Below, piece after piece: positions 13,011 to 22,630 of a DNA stretch of 64,000 bases (within the stretch, counting starts at the first letter, position 1; each line of letters opens with the position of its first letter). This DNA is from Cucumis sativus (Eukaryota > Streptophyta > Magnoliopsida > Cucurbitales > Cucurbitaceae), in NCBI RefSeq assembly GCF_000004075.3, contig NC_026661.2, positions 18,194,307 through 18,258,306 on the forward strand, in the 5' to 3' direction. A program made the position numbers and the translations under genes. The notes under the pieces are model-generated. The model saw only the letters and a program-made list of their open reading frames with translations, was not told the DNA's origin and ran no database searches.

Positions 13011-13476
13011 ACGTATATATCTTTTATATCCTTATTGAAAATGTCAAAGTTTAATTCATGTTTTAAAATTGTATTTAATTATATAACATGTATGCAAATG
13101 TTTTCTTTTTATAAAACTATAATGTAATAAACAAAGCAAAAACAATACTCATAAATTTAATTATTTTGTGTTATAATTTATATAATTAAACACCCTAAAT
13201 TTTAATTATACTCTGAATCCATATAAAATAATTTTATCACTAGAAAAACTTATTAAATTTATTTGAAGAGAAAGTTGTGCATAAGATAAAACATAAATTT
13301 ATTAAAGAAATATTTACTAATTGCACCATTTATATATATAATATACTGCCAACAATATATATAGTTTTATTTCTTAATACATGGAAAAAAATTACAATCC
13401 ATGAAATGCTATTCTTTTCATAACCAATAAATTCAAAGTGTAATATTATTATTTCCTTAATATATTCACTTCACCT

Positions 13477-13818
13477 TCAAATAAAGAAACCATAAACAAT
13501 ACTAAAACATACCAAAGGCCCAACCCCAAATAACATTGTTCCACTACGATTGGCCAGCGATTTTTTATTTAGACAATGAGCTTTCTTTGCAGATTGTTTA
13601 TGCCCATCTTGATTGGTATCTTCGTCTTTAACAGAGTATTGATATCCATTTCCAACTTCATGACGATTCGTTGTCTGAATGACATTTCGACGAAGTATTC
13701 CATTATTAGAGTTGGAAATCTCATCGTGATCGACAGCAGAAGTCGAGATAGGTTTGGAGAGCAAGAGAAGTGCAACTACAATTGCTACGTAGACAAATAA
13801 TTTGATTATTGCACCCAT
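13477..13818 (-). CDS. Small secreted peptide precursor 2 of the array
   Basis: Intronless, 113 residues, ATG at 13818-13816. The signal peptide is MGAIIKLFVYVAIVVALLLL, with probable cleavage near STSA-VDH. The middle contains LRRNVIQTTNRHEV, then NGYQYS, then an acidic-to-basic stretch and a single Cys (KKAHC). The tail is KKSLANRSG followed by a hydrophobic terminus ending YGFFI. It is a close duplicate of the gene at 16590, and the homology extends into the promoters. TATAAAATA lies at 13903-13911 on the minus strand, about 90 bp upstream, with a CCAAT box further up. Function unknown; presumably a secreted or surface-anchored peptide precursor. Confidence 0.75.
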   Translation of the reverse strand: MGAIIKLFVYVAIVVALLLLSKPISTSAVDHDEISNSNNGILRRNVIQTTNRHEVGNGYQYSVKDEDTNQDGHKQSAKKAHCLNKKSLANRSGTMLFGVGPLVCFSIVYGFFI

Positions 13819-14220
13819 TGATTTGATTTGAGTTTCGTATTATTTTCTTTCTTTCTTTGTGATCAAAAGAATTTGAGTGCATATGGCCATATATGGCTTA
13901 GGTATTTTATAGGTAAATAGTGATAGGATTAACAGAAATAATAATTACGTCTCATTGGTTGTTTAAATGACAATATTTAAGAAAAAGATTTCTCATTCAT
14001 GAATTCAGATTTTTATAAACGATTTTTCATTTTACCAAATTTTACTCTTTAATATATTTTCACACCATATTTAAGCACTCCTTTTGTTTTAATACCATTA
14101 TTTGATTAATCCATAAGTTTTTTTTTTTTTTTTCTAAACTTTGAACTTTGAATTATAGTATATTGATTTAGTTAATTTAGGAGTTTAGTTTCTTAATAAA
14201 GGTTTTAAGTTTAGGTTTGC

Positions 14221-14335
14221 TTTGACCATTGGACGACATCGCAGAAGAGGTCCTCAAAAGAAATATTCCACTTGAAAGGGTGTGTGCGTGAAATTAATTC
14301 ATTTGAGTTTTCTGGGCCCAATCATAATTATGTAA
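14221..14335. repeat. Upstream module copy 2
   Basis: TTTGACCATTGGACGACATC, then AAGAAATATTCC and TCTGGGCCCAATC. It has no intact gene on its downstream (lower-coordinate) side. The truncated gene at 14294 ends inside it. Confidence 0.7.
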
Positions 14336-14506
14336 ATCATTTAACCTTGTTTTCCTTTTGAATTTTGAATGCTTTTTCCTACTCAATAGAATTATTTTTG
14401 ACTTGCTATGAAGCATAGCAGACGAGGTAGGTAGAGTTTGAGAGAGCTGCAAGATGAAGAGAGCGATAAACAGTATTGAAACGAGGGTTTTGAGAGAAAA
14501 ACCCAA
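14294..14506 (-). pseudogene. Truncated secreted-peptide gene fused to a neighbour's upstream module
   Basis: From 14506 the frame reads as the 15639 gene does (SLKTLVSILFIALFIL, then SSAMLHS), but the start codon is TTG where the intact copy has ATG. After the first half the coding sequence is lost. The frame then runs into the repeated upstream module, so its last residues are specified by the TTTTCTGGGCCCAATC part of that module. A deletion between two tandem units explains this. TATAAATA survives at 14589-14596 and another upstream module at 14665-14810. It is unlikely to make a functional peptide. Confidence 0.65.
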
Positions 14507-14664
14507 TTGAATATATACGAGGGATGTAGTTGATTAGTGAAGAGAAAGTGAAGAATGGTGAATGAGAAATGTGGAATGGGTTTAGCCTTATTTATAGTTG
14601 GAAAAAGAATGTAAGTTAAGTAAGTATAAGAGATGATGAACTTATTAGGAGTTGAGCTTTTTGT

Positions 14665-14810
14665 TGGAGACCATTGGACTCCGTCGTCAAGCAGATGTCC
14701 CCAGAAGAGAAATATTCAAATTTCAAGTACCATTATTCATCCACTTCGACAGGGTGTCCTCCTGTAATTAATTCGCTTTTGTGGGGGCCTAGTTACAATT
14801 AAATGAAATT
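14665..14810. repeat. Upstream module copy 3
   Basis: GACCATTGGACTCCGTCGTC, then GAGAAATATTCAAATTTC and GTGGGGGCCTAG. It is about 160 bp upstream of the truncated gene starting at 14506 and closely matches copy 5. Confidence 0.7.
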
Positions 14811-15046
14811 GTTTGTACTTTATACAATATTTCAAAGTTGTAAATTAAAATAATGCAAATGGATTGTTATAGTTGCCGCTATCTCTGTATTAAATTTGTC
14901 TTCATCCAATTAACTTAATTTTTTTGAATCAATTAGTAACTTAAGAAATCCAGATTGGAAAGTGTGTAATGAAATAGGGTTAAGCATTATATTTATACAG
15001 AGAAACAAATGTGTTAAATAAGTAAGGTAAGGTTGAGTTGAGCTCT

Positions 15047-15150
15047 GTTCGATCATGGACTCCGTCGTCGAGCATGTTTTTAAAAGAAGTACTCGATTTT
15101 CAATTTCAACATTGAATTAATTGGGTTTTGTGGGCCTAATTAGTGAAAAC
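15047..15150. repeat. Upstream module copy 4, orphan
   Basis: GATCATGGACTCCGTCGTCG, then TTGTGGGCCTAATTAG. A decayed proximal promoter (GGGTTAAGCATTATATTTATA) follows at about 14978-15000, but no coding sequence survives below it. Confidence 0.65.
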
Positions 15151-15638
15151 GTATATATCTTTTATATCTTTATTGAAAATGTCAAAGTTTAATTTACAAT
15201 TTAAATTTGTATTTAATTATATAACATGCAAATGTTTAATTTTGTAAGACTACAATAATCTTAACATCTATTCATCAAAATTAGTATAACTCAGTCGATT
15301 AATTCGAAAATGAGAGATTCAGTTATCTTTTAACTTCACTTATTATAGAAAAGGAAAAAAAAATTATTTAACATATAAAGTATATGAACATCAATGGGAG
15401 AAGTTTTTATTCGTTTGTTTTAGAGAAATTTTTGGGAAAATGTGAATGCATTCTATTTAGTATATATAGCGGTAATTTTTAATTGCAGTGCTTTCATTTC
15501 ATATTTAAAATGAGTTAGATTAGATTGGAATGAATTAGTATATATTAATACACTCCAATATTTTTTTTCATTAATAAAAAAACAAATCCATAATCTTGTA
15601 ATAAAAACAAAACAATAATAATAAAGGCAACGTTTCAC

Positions 15639-15956
15639 TCAAACAAATAGAGCAACCACAATAAAAAGACCTAGGACAGAGCCAGCCCCCAATGACAAGG
15701 TTTGGCTCCGATTTGCAGTTGATGGACTCGGAGCTTGGGCTTGATCTCTCACTACGGTTCGTCGAGTTCGCCTTCTACCATCAGCCTGATGACGATCCAT
15801 GGCTTGAAGGAGGTTTCGGTGAAAATAATTAATTTCAGTGAGAGAATCAAAAGCTATGGTGTGAAGTACCGCAGACGAAGTGGACGGAGTTTGAGAGAGT
15901 AAGATGAAGAGAGCGATAAACACGATTGAAACTAGGGTTTTGAGGGAAGAAGCCAT
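15639..15956 (-). CDS. Small secreted peptide precursor 3 of the array
   Basis: Intronless, 105 residues. The frame is open upstream to 16151, but the start chosen is the ATG at 15956-15954 (MASSLKTLVS). It aligns with the other members' starts and lies about 70 bp below TATAAATA (16025-16032). Residues 1-29 are a signal peptide ending SSA. The middle has YFHRNLLQAMDRHQADG, the clearest form of the shared R-N-L-L-Q block, followed by a polybasic RRRTRRT that could be a processing site. The end is PSPSTANRSQ plus a hydrophobic tail. The upstream module lies at 16090-16230, about 135 bp upstream. Function unknown. Confidence 0.75.
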   Translation of the reverse strand: MASSLKTLVSIVFIALFILLSQTPSTSSAVLHTIAFDSLTEINYFHRNLLQAMDRHQADGRRRTRRTVVRDQAQAPSPSTANRSQTLSLGAGSVLGLFIVVALFV

Positions 15957-16089
15957 TTGAAATTGAGGGGTGTGGTTGATTAGTGAAGAGAAAGTGAATG
16001 AGAAATGTGGAATGGGTTTAGCATTATTTATAGTTGGAAAAAGAATGGAAGTTAAGTAAGCAAGAGATGAACTTGGAGGTGAGGTTTTT

Positions 16090-16230
16090 GTTTGACGATT
16101 GGACTCAGTCGTCAAGCAGAGGTCCGAAGAAGAGAAATATTCAAATTTCAAGTAGCATTATCCATCCACTTCCATAGGGGTGTGCTCATGTAATTAATTG
16201 GCATTTGTGGGGCCTAATCGCAATTAAATG
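16090..16230. repeat. Upstream module copy 5
   Basis: TTTGACGATTGGACTCAGTC, then GAGAAATATTCAAATTTC and GTGGGGCCTAATC. It is the promoter-distal element of the intact gene at 15639-15956. Confidence 0.7.
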
Positions 16231-16589
16231 AAAATGTTTATACTTTATATCTTTTTGATTTTTTCAAAGTTTAATTTACCAATTTAAAATAGTATTTATT
16301 TCTTTTAAAAAACAATTAAAATGCAAATTAATTAAGTGAAATATAACTAATATTTTAAAAAATTATAAAAATACAGTAAAATTTGTCAGAAATTGTAAAA
16401 TATAAATTTAATTTAGAATGTAAGGACAAAAGAGAAAACAAAAAAAATCTCTCCACATTAATTAAAATATATAGCTTAATTTATTTTAGTACGCAGAAAC
16501 ATAAATTTACAAATTAATGAAATATTATCTTTTACATAACCCAAGTTCTAAGTATAATATATATTAGTATCCCTTTAATCACTTGGCTT

Positions 16590-16931
16590 TCAAATAAATA
16601 GACCATAAACAATACTAAAACAAAGTAAAGATCCAACCCCAAATAGCATCGTTCCACCTCGATTGGCTAGCGATTTTTTATTTGGACAATGAGCTTTCTT
16701 TGGTGGTTCTTTATGCTCATCTTTTTTGGTATCTTCGTCTTTAAGAGAGTTTTGATATCCATTCGCAATTTGATGACCATCTGTCACTTGGAGGGACTTT
16801 CGTAGAAGCATTATGTTATTAGAATTAGAAATCTCCTCGTGATCAACGACAAAAGTCGATACAGGTTTGGAGAGCAACAGAAGGGTAGCTACAAGTGCTA
16901 TGGAAACTAAATATTTGATTATTGCCCCCAT
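16590..16931 (-). CDS. Small secreted peptide precursor 4 of the array
   Basis: Intronless, 113 residues, ATG at 16931-16929. It is a sister of the gene at 13477, with the same length and the same signal-peptide start (MGAIIK). Its middle has LLRKSLQVTDGHQIANGYQN, so the Asn of R-N-x-L-Q is replaced. It has the same single-Cys KKAHC and the same tail KKSLANRGG plus hydrophobic end YGLFI. TATAAAATA lies at 17015-17023 and a CCAAT box upstream. Changes between the sisters concentrate in the middle segment, as expected for a peptide precursor. Function unknown. Confidence 0.75.
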   Translation of the reverse strand: MGAIIKYLVSIALVATLLLLSKPVSTFVVDHEEISNSNNIMLLRKSLQVTDGHQIANGYQNSLKDEDTKKDEHKEPPKKAHCPNKKSLANRGGTMLFGVGSLLCFSIVYGLFI

Positions 16932-17589
16932 CTGATTTTTTTTCTTTGAGAGATTTTCTTATTTCGTTTTTTTTCTTAAAAGGAATTTGAGTGTATAAGA
17001 TCACGAGGTTTAGGTATTTTATAGGAAAATAATGTTAGGAATGACGTAAATAATTAATTACTTTCTCATTGGTTGGTATTTATTTTGTAATAAATGACAA
17101 TATATTTTAAGAAAATATTTCACACATTCATGAATAATCGAGGTTAGATAGATTTTCTTTTCACTAAATTACTGGTCTTTAATATTTTCACCTCATATGC
17201 ATTAATTATATTGTTTTAATATGATTAATTTTCAAGTTTAGTTATTTCTAAAAGTGTTTTAACATATATATCATTTGCATAGTGATTACACATTTGATTT
17301 TAAAAATCTTATATCTTTAATTTTTATTTCCAGGATTTATTATTTTATTAAGTAAGCCCATTATTATGAAGGCACAACTTTTATAAGTCTAGGCAAGTGA
17401 TGATGAGCTACTTCAGTTTGGTTGTATTAAATAGGTGGATGGTATTATAAGTTTCTTAGTATAAAATTAGAATCAAATTTAAAAATCTGTTTTATTCTTT
17501 TAGTTTAAACATAATTTAATTTTATTATAAAAAGTAAATGTTTTGAATTATCAAATAGTATTTATCATGAAATTTATTGTTTATTAGTG

Positions 17590-17785
17590 ATGAGATTGAA
17601 AAATGTGTAAATGGGTTTAGCATTGTTTATAGTTTGAAAAATGTTGAAAAGTAAGATGAGATTTGAGTTTGAGACAATGGACGCTGTGGCTTTGGTAGGT
17701 TTTGAATGGAATTTTCGTCTTTTCAATTCATAGGGAGTCCGCGTGAAATTAGTTGGGTTTTGGGGGGCCTGATTATAAATTCATA
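17590..17785. repeat. Upstream module copy 6 with orphan proximal promoter
   Basis: ACAATGGACGCTGTGGC, later GGGGGGCCTGATTATAAA. At 17600-17640 it keeps the family's TATA-region wording (AATGGGTTTAGCATTGTTTATA). No family reading frame remains below 17590, so this marks a lost gene. Confidence 0.55.
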
Positions 17786-18109
17786 ATTATTAGTTTGGAA
17801 TAAGAAAAACGTGTTTATATTATATTTATATATGCACAAAGGTAGGAGTACTTAAATCAAATGTAATTAGTTAACTATTCTTTAAATTAATTAAGAGTAC
17901 ACGACCGAGTAGTTAGTGAAAATTTGAGGTTAAAAGTCTAAAATTACTAATTAAATTTAGGGATCAAATTGAAATACAAAACTCGAATTTGAAATGTGAA
18001 ATTATAACATATTGAAATTTAGATGTTAATTTTGAGATAGAACTAGAGAAATTGTTAAAGGAATAAAAAGATAAATAACGGAGAGAATACAAAAAACTTT
18101 TGTTAATTC

Positions 18110-18515
18110 AATTTGGTCGGTGAACCCACTACTTTGTTAATCCAGTTCGGTCGGTGAACTCGCTAGATTTTATTAAGATTCGAACAAGTATAACACTTTA
18201 ACAATCTAGAAGACACTTTCTCTAGATCTAGTACTTTTTTTAGTTATAATCGGGCTCCCCTTAATTGTATTTGAATCTAATGAAGATGACCACCTTGAAT
18301 TGTATTTGAATCCAATGGAGATGACCAGTGTAACGCCCTAGGCCTAAGATTTGGAATTTTAGATCTCTGACATTCCCCCTGCATCCTCTGCGACCTAGCA
18401 ACACCACCGTCCTTATTGTCTTAAAGACTTATTAGAGTGAAAGTTCTCCTCACAAACGAACACGAGTACTTCTTTCAGCATGCTTTGAAGTTCGTATGAT
18501 TGAGTCACCGAAAAG
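18110..18515. repeat. Unclassified repeat-like segment with short internal duplications
   Basis: Two short direct duplications are visible. TTCGGTCGGTGAAC-type phrases recur near 18113 and 18146, and GAATTGTATTTGAATC-type phrases near 18260 and 18297. It abuts the CACTA end. It looks like decayed repeat DNA, but I cannot assign a family. Confidence 0.3.
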
Positions 18516-18900
18516 CACTACAAGAAATCAGGATTTTTTCAACGCACAAAAAATTATCAAGAAACCGAACATTGGTAGAAGGTGGTTTCTACCGAAGCAC
18601 CAATGTAATGTCGATGGAGGTTCTTTTCCCGACGCATGTGAACCCCGTCGAAACTACTCAGAATAAATAATTATACCGTTAAATATCCTCTGACATGACG
18701 TCAGAAATGTCGACAAAAAAGATATGTTTTTCCCATGCCATAAATGATGCGTCAGAAATATTAGGGTTTTTCCGATGTGGACATCGAATCAGAGGCAAAT
18801 CATTAACTGTACCAGTTTGCCTTCCTCCAACACGACGTTTGAAATGTTGGGAAAATGGTACCTAATACTGACACATCATTAATGGCATCAGGATTAGGGT
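18516..18900 (+). mobile_element. One end of a CACTA (En/Spm) DNA transposon
   Basis: The terminal motif CACTACAAGAAA at 18516-18527 is the canonical CACTA end. Inside it lies a subterminal region rich in short CGACGCA / GTCGAAA / GACGTCAG words in both orientations, as in the transposase-binding arrays of this superfamily. No matching TTTCTTGTAGTG end was found downstream, so the element is truncated or its other end has decayed. The right limit is uncertain. No transposase sequence is seen. Confidence 0.6.
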
Positions 18901-19574
18901 GACTATCTCGACGTTTTCGAGCAGCGTCAGGAATTCTCCTTTTGTTCTACAGAATCGAAAGAGAAAAGTGAAAGAAAAACGAGAGAGAGAGGGAGACCGA
19001 AAAGAAGAAGAGGAGATCTCACCTCACTGTTGGTGCTTGCCGTCATTTAGTCGTCGTCTCCCGTGGTTTGTCGTTCCATATCCGTAAATAAGGTTATTTT
19101 ATATTTGTTTGATGTAATTTATTTTTTATTTAGATGAGAAATTATGATTTAAATTAGAATTATGTTTTGAATTAGAAATTAGGTTTTTGAATTAGTTTTT
19201 TTTTTGGTAGGAATACGATTTTGAATTAAATTGTGTTTTAGGAGGGGATTAGAATAGTTGAATTGAAAAGTAAAAGGAGCTTGAGATTGAATTAGAATTT
19301 GGAAGGAGGGGGTGTTGAATTAAAAATTAATAAAGAGGGGTGAATAAAATATTAATGGGAAGGGGAGGTGAATTCAAAGTTAAAAGAAGAGTTGTTGAAT
19401 TGAAATTTTTATGTGAGGAAGGGTTTATATATACGTATATTTAGATAAACATATACAGCACAGTGACACACACATCAATCTTTCATCATCAAATAAGAAG
19501 GAACGAAATGAATTAATAAAATCCCAAATAAATCTCAGTTATTCTTTACAGAAACGAACAAAATCAATCAGATT

Positions 19575-19901
19575 TTACAAGACCAACCCGAAGAAGAAGA
19601 GGAGAAATCCGAGGCCAAAAGAATCGACTCGGCTCCGATTCGCTGCTGAACTACGGGTCCCAGTTCCAGTGCCAGCCCCTATAGGTCGAAACCGCCCCAG
19701 TCCACCTTTTTTGATACGAACATTCATCTTCCCTTCCGAATCTGCAATTTCATGAGTCGCCGTCTGAAGGATGTTACGGCGGAGCATTGCGGTAACAGAA
19801 TTGGAAGCGCCGCGGCAATTGGCGGCAGAAGTGGATAGGGATTCGGAGAAGAAAAGAAGGGCGAGAAGAGATATGGAAATTAGGGATTTGATGGCAGCCA
19901 T
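19575..19901 (-). CDS. Small secreted peptide precursor 5 of the array
   Basis: Intronless, 108 residues, ATG at 19901-19899. The signal peptide MAAIKSLISISLLALLFFSE ends near STSA. The middle has MLRRNILQTATHEIADS (the shared R-N-x-L-Q block). A glycine/arginine-rich stretch with GAGTGTGT then leads to RSSAANRSR and a short hydrophobic tail FLLFFFGLVL. It is a sister of the gene at 11110. The shared upstream module is not obvious here, and this gene is separated from the main array by the CACTA end, so its promoter may have diverged or been displaced. Function unknown. Confidence 0.72.
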   Translation of the reverse strand: MAAIKSLISISLLALLFFSESLSTSAANCRGASNSVTAMLRRNILQTATHEIADSEGKMNVRIKKGGLGRFRPIGAGTGTGTRSSAANRSRVDSFGLGFLLFFFGLVL

Positions 19902-20029
19902 TTTTAGAGGTTTTTGCGGGATAGAGAAGAGAAAAGAAGGAAGTGGAGATAATTGATTGAAAATTGAAATTTATATATGAATAGAGAAAACGAGGAAGGT
20001 GAGCGTGAGTTTCGGCCGCCATTGACGAC

Positions 20030-21540
20030 CTTTGAATTTCTCCTCTGTTTTATTGCGCGTTCAAAACTTTTGTCCATCTCAGCTTAATCTTTCCATTTCC
20101 AATCATTATATTTCTGCCACGTAGGAAACAATCATAGGCTATTGGTCCCACTAAACGAGTATATTACATTTGTGCCAACGTGGCTTGCACCCAAGGTTTT
20201 TCCTTATCTTATATAGACAATGCCTAAACTATTTTCAACTTTCTTTCCCTATCAAAATATTTATTTTTATTTAAACTCCTTTTATGAAACTCTTTAAAAT
20301 TAAATACCCTACTTTTAAATTAAATATTTAAAAATATATTTCAAATACAATCTTAATTGCGTGGATTAATCATTCCTCTTTGTTATTTACTTCTCGTCCA
20401 ATTATTTAATTATAACTTGATGTATTTTCATTTTTTTTATTTGAGTGTCTGAGCCAGCTTACGTGTACCTTGACTAATCTCATATATTTGGATGTCAAAG
20501 AAGCTCGTAGAAATTTATTTCTTTAAGTATATAACTTTTTATCACCCATGACCGCTAATGTTAATTACTGAGATTATCTCCCAATTTATTACTAGGTCCT
20601 TCCATGATAATGTCTGTATTTTCATTTTTGGGATGCATCTGAGTACCATATAGATAATATATATTAATTACTAGTAAACAATGTTTTGAGTTAACATCTT
20701 ACATGAATTATTGAACTCTTACGTTAACTAAAAACATTTTATTGAGATAAAAGGATGGTTAATGGTAGATTTTTTTTCTTCAGCTTTGTCAATGTTAACA
20801 CATTTGAACGTAAGAAAGAATCGATTATTTCGTTCTGTCTTAGAAAAATCAATGAATGATAAATAAAAAAGTTTAATTAATTAACAAAACACCATATACA
20901 TAAAAATGGGGGAGTAGCACAGGGCAGAAGTTAACCTCTGCCTCTTGGGATTGCAAGGTGTGAGGAAAGAGGAGCTGAAAATGTTTTGAGCCATCCCCAT
21001 GTCAGTCCTAATGTTTATATTGTTCTGTAGTCCTTGTTTTATTTCGAAATAAAACAAGGTTCCTAGTGGATTTTATAGATTTTAGAACCGTCTCTTGGTG
21101 AGAAATGAGTGCAAATATGTGAACATGAGCTGGTCTTGACATATATCTTACATAGATTTAAATTTTCATTGCCCAACGTCATTTAGTAGTGTTAAAAAGT
21201 TGAGCAGTCACGTTGTTTTCTTCTACTGCTACATTTTTACTTTGTATGTTTTACATGTTTCAATGTTTGATGATGAGATTGATTTTGCTATCAGGATAAG
21301 CTAAGGTTCCCCTAGAAGCCATGTCCTTGTATATAGAATAGAGCATTTTTCAAACAGGTGTAATTGTTTGTTTTCTTTGATTGAGATACCCCTTGACTTT
21401 TACTGGGGTACTTTGTCTAAACTTTTCCATTGTCAATTAGAAGAATTTATGGAGAAAAAGTGTAATTTTTTGGGTTTATAGAAGTTATCAAGGAGGCTGT
21501 TGATTGCTTTCTTCACTACTATTAATATTTTTCATTTTTA
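20030..21540. other. Intergenic with a 28-bp perfect palindrome
   Basis: No gene is seen. At 21032-21059 the sequence CCTTGTTTTATTTC is followed directly by its exact complement, forming a 28-bp palindrome. The rest is AT-rich. Confidence 0.5.
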
Positions 21541-21541
21541 G

Positions 21542-21890
21542 ATCAAGGGAGATGTTGTAAGAGCTCAAATACAGGAAATGTGAAGTCAAATTGAGCAGTT
21601 GCAAGCTGAACTTCTGTTCTATAAGGTTTGATGCAATCTTTTTCTTTCTTAAATTTGCTTGCTCAAAACAATACATTTGTTTCTAACCTTTTTCCCTATC
21701 TGGATTGTGAATTGAAAGAGTTATGTTTCAAAAATTTAAGAGCTAGAAGGCGAGGAAGAGTTCAAAACACAGTCAATATGTGGATCTTGTGGAGTCTGAT
21801 GATGATAGCCCCCAGTCTAGTAACATCTTATTTCCATGTTCAAATGAGTATTCATTGGAATATGATCCCAATGTTGTAAAGAGCATTCGT
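21542..21890 (+). pseudogene. Kinesin-4 (FRA1-like) coiled-coil exon relic
   Basis: An 84-nt block at 21542-21625 keeps both splice signals (TTTTTAG acceptor, AAG|GTTTG donor). It reads VRAQIQEM, a TGA stop, then SQIEQLQAELLFYK. About 150 bp on, at about 21762-21890, another frame reads QYVDLVESDDDSPQSSN and NEYSLEYD. Both resemble segments of the long coiled-coil of plant kinesin-4 proteins, which move on cortical microtubules and affect cellulose wall order. The motor domain and other exons are absent. It is a gene fragment, duplicated here and decaying; the TGA sits where an Arg codon (CGA) would fit. Confidence 0.5.
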
Positions 21891-22172
21891 TGGAATATAT
21901 TTTCTAATTTTGGTGGTACCAAAAACAAACCTAGTCCAAAATGAATCAGAAAGGAAAGAAAAATAGAAAAATGTTTACAAAATAATAAATTAATAGTCTA
22001 TATCACCATTTTAGTAATTTTTTGTTCCAATTTTAGTAATTACAATCCAATAATGAAGCTAAAACAAATTTCAAGACTAAAGATAAAATACAATTCAATT
22101 TTTTTCATCAAACAAACAAATAAACCCGAGCTCAAACTTTCTAGTAGAGTAAATACCTCATTATTATTCACT

Positions 22173-22499
22173 TCACATCAACAAGCCAAAAACAATACAC
22201 ATACACAATAAAGACTGGATGTCAAACCACGTCATTCGGCTTCGATTTGCCATTGAGGGACTTGGACCTTCAGCTTCCTTCTTGGATCGTCGAGCTCGTT
22301 TTTTGACGATTTTTTGTTCAAAAGAGTATCGATATCCATTCTTGTTCTCTACAACTTGTTGATACTCGGTCATTTGAAACATCCCAATAGGCGAATTAGG
22401 AGCCATGTTGTGATTGACAGCAGAAGTGGATGGAAATCGAGAGAGCAAAAGAAGAGCCAAAAGAGCTACAGAAATTAAAGATTTGATAAATGGAGGCAT
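22173..22499 (-). CDS. Small secreted peptide precursor 6 of the array
   Basis: Intronless, 108 residues, ATG at 22499-22497. The signal peptide is MPPFIKSLISVALLALLLLS, ending near STSA. The middle has diverged from R-N-x-L-Q (MFQMTEYQQVVEN) but keeps NGYRYS, followed by a polybasic KKRARRSKK. The end is PSPSMANRSR and a hydrophobic tail ending VFGLLM. TATAAATA lies at 22571-22578. A short but exact form of the upstream module (TTTGACCATAGACGTCG) lies at 22631-22647, about 130 bp upstream, showing that this outlying copy shares ancestry in its promoter too. Function unknown. Confidence 0.74.
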   Translation of the reverse strand: MPPFIKSLISVALLALLLLSRFPSTSAVNHNMAPNSPIGMFQMTEYQQVVENKNGYRYSFEQKIVKKRARRSKKEAEGPSPSMANRSRMTWFDIQSLLCMCIVFGLLM

Positions 22500-22630
22500 T
22501 TCTTTTGGATTTCAAATGTTGTTTACAAGTGAATATGGAAGATAGAAACATACATAATGTATGAGATTATTATTTATAGTATAAGAATGAATGGTGTTAG
22601 GAAAGATTAATGGATTTCAATTTGGCCACA

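Noticed and set aside
15957-16151. 65-codon extension above the peptide gene at 15639
   Set aside because: It crosses the TATA box and repeated upstream module. The other members start at the aligned downstream ATG.
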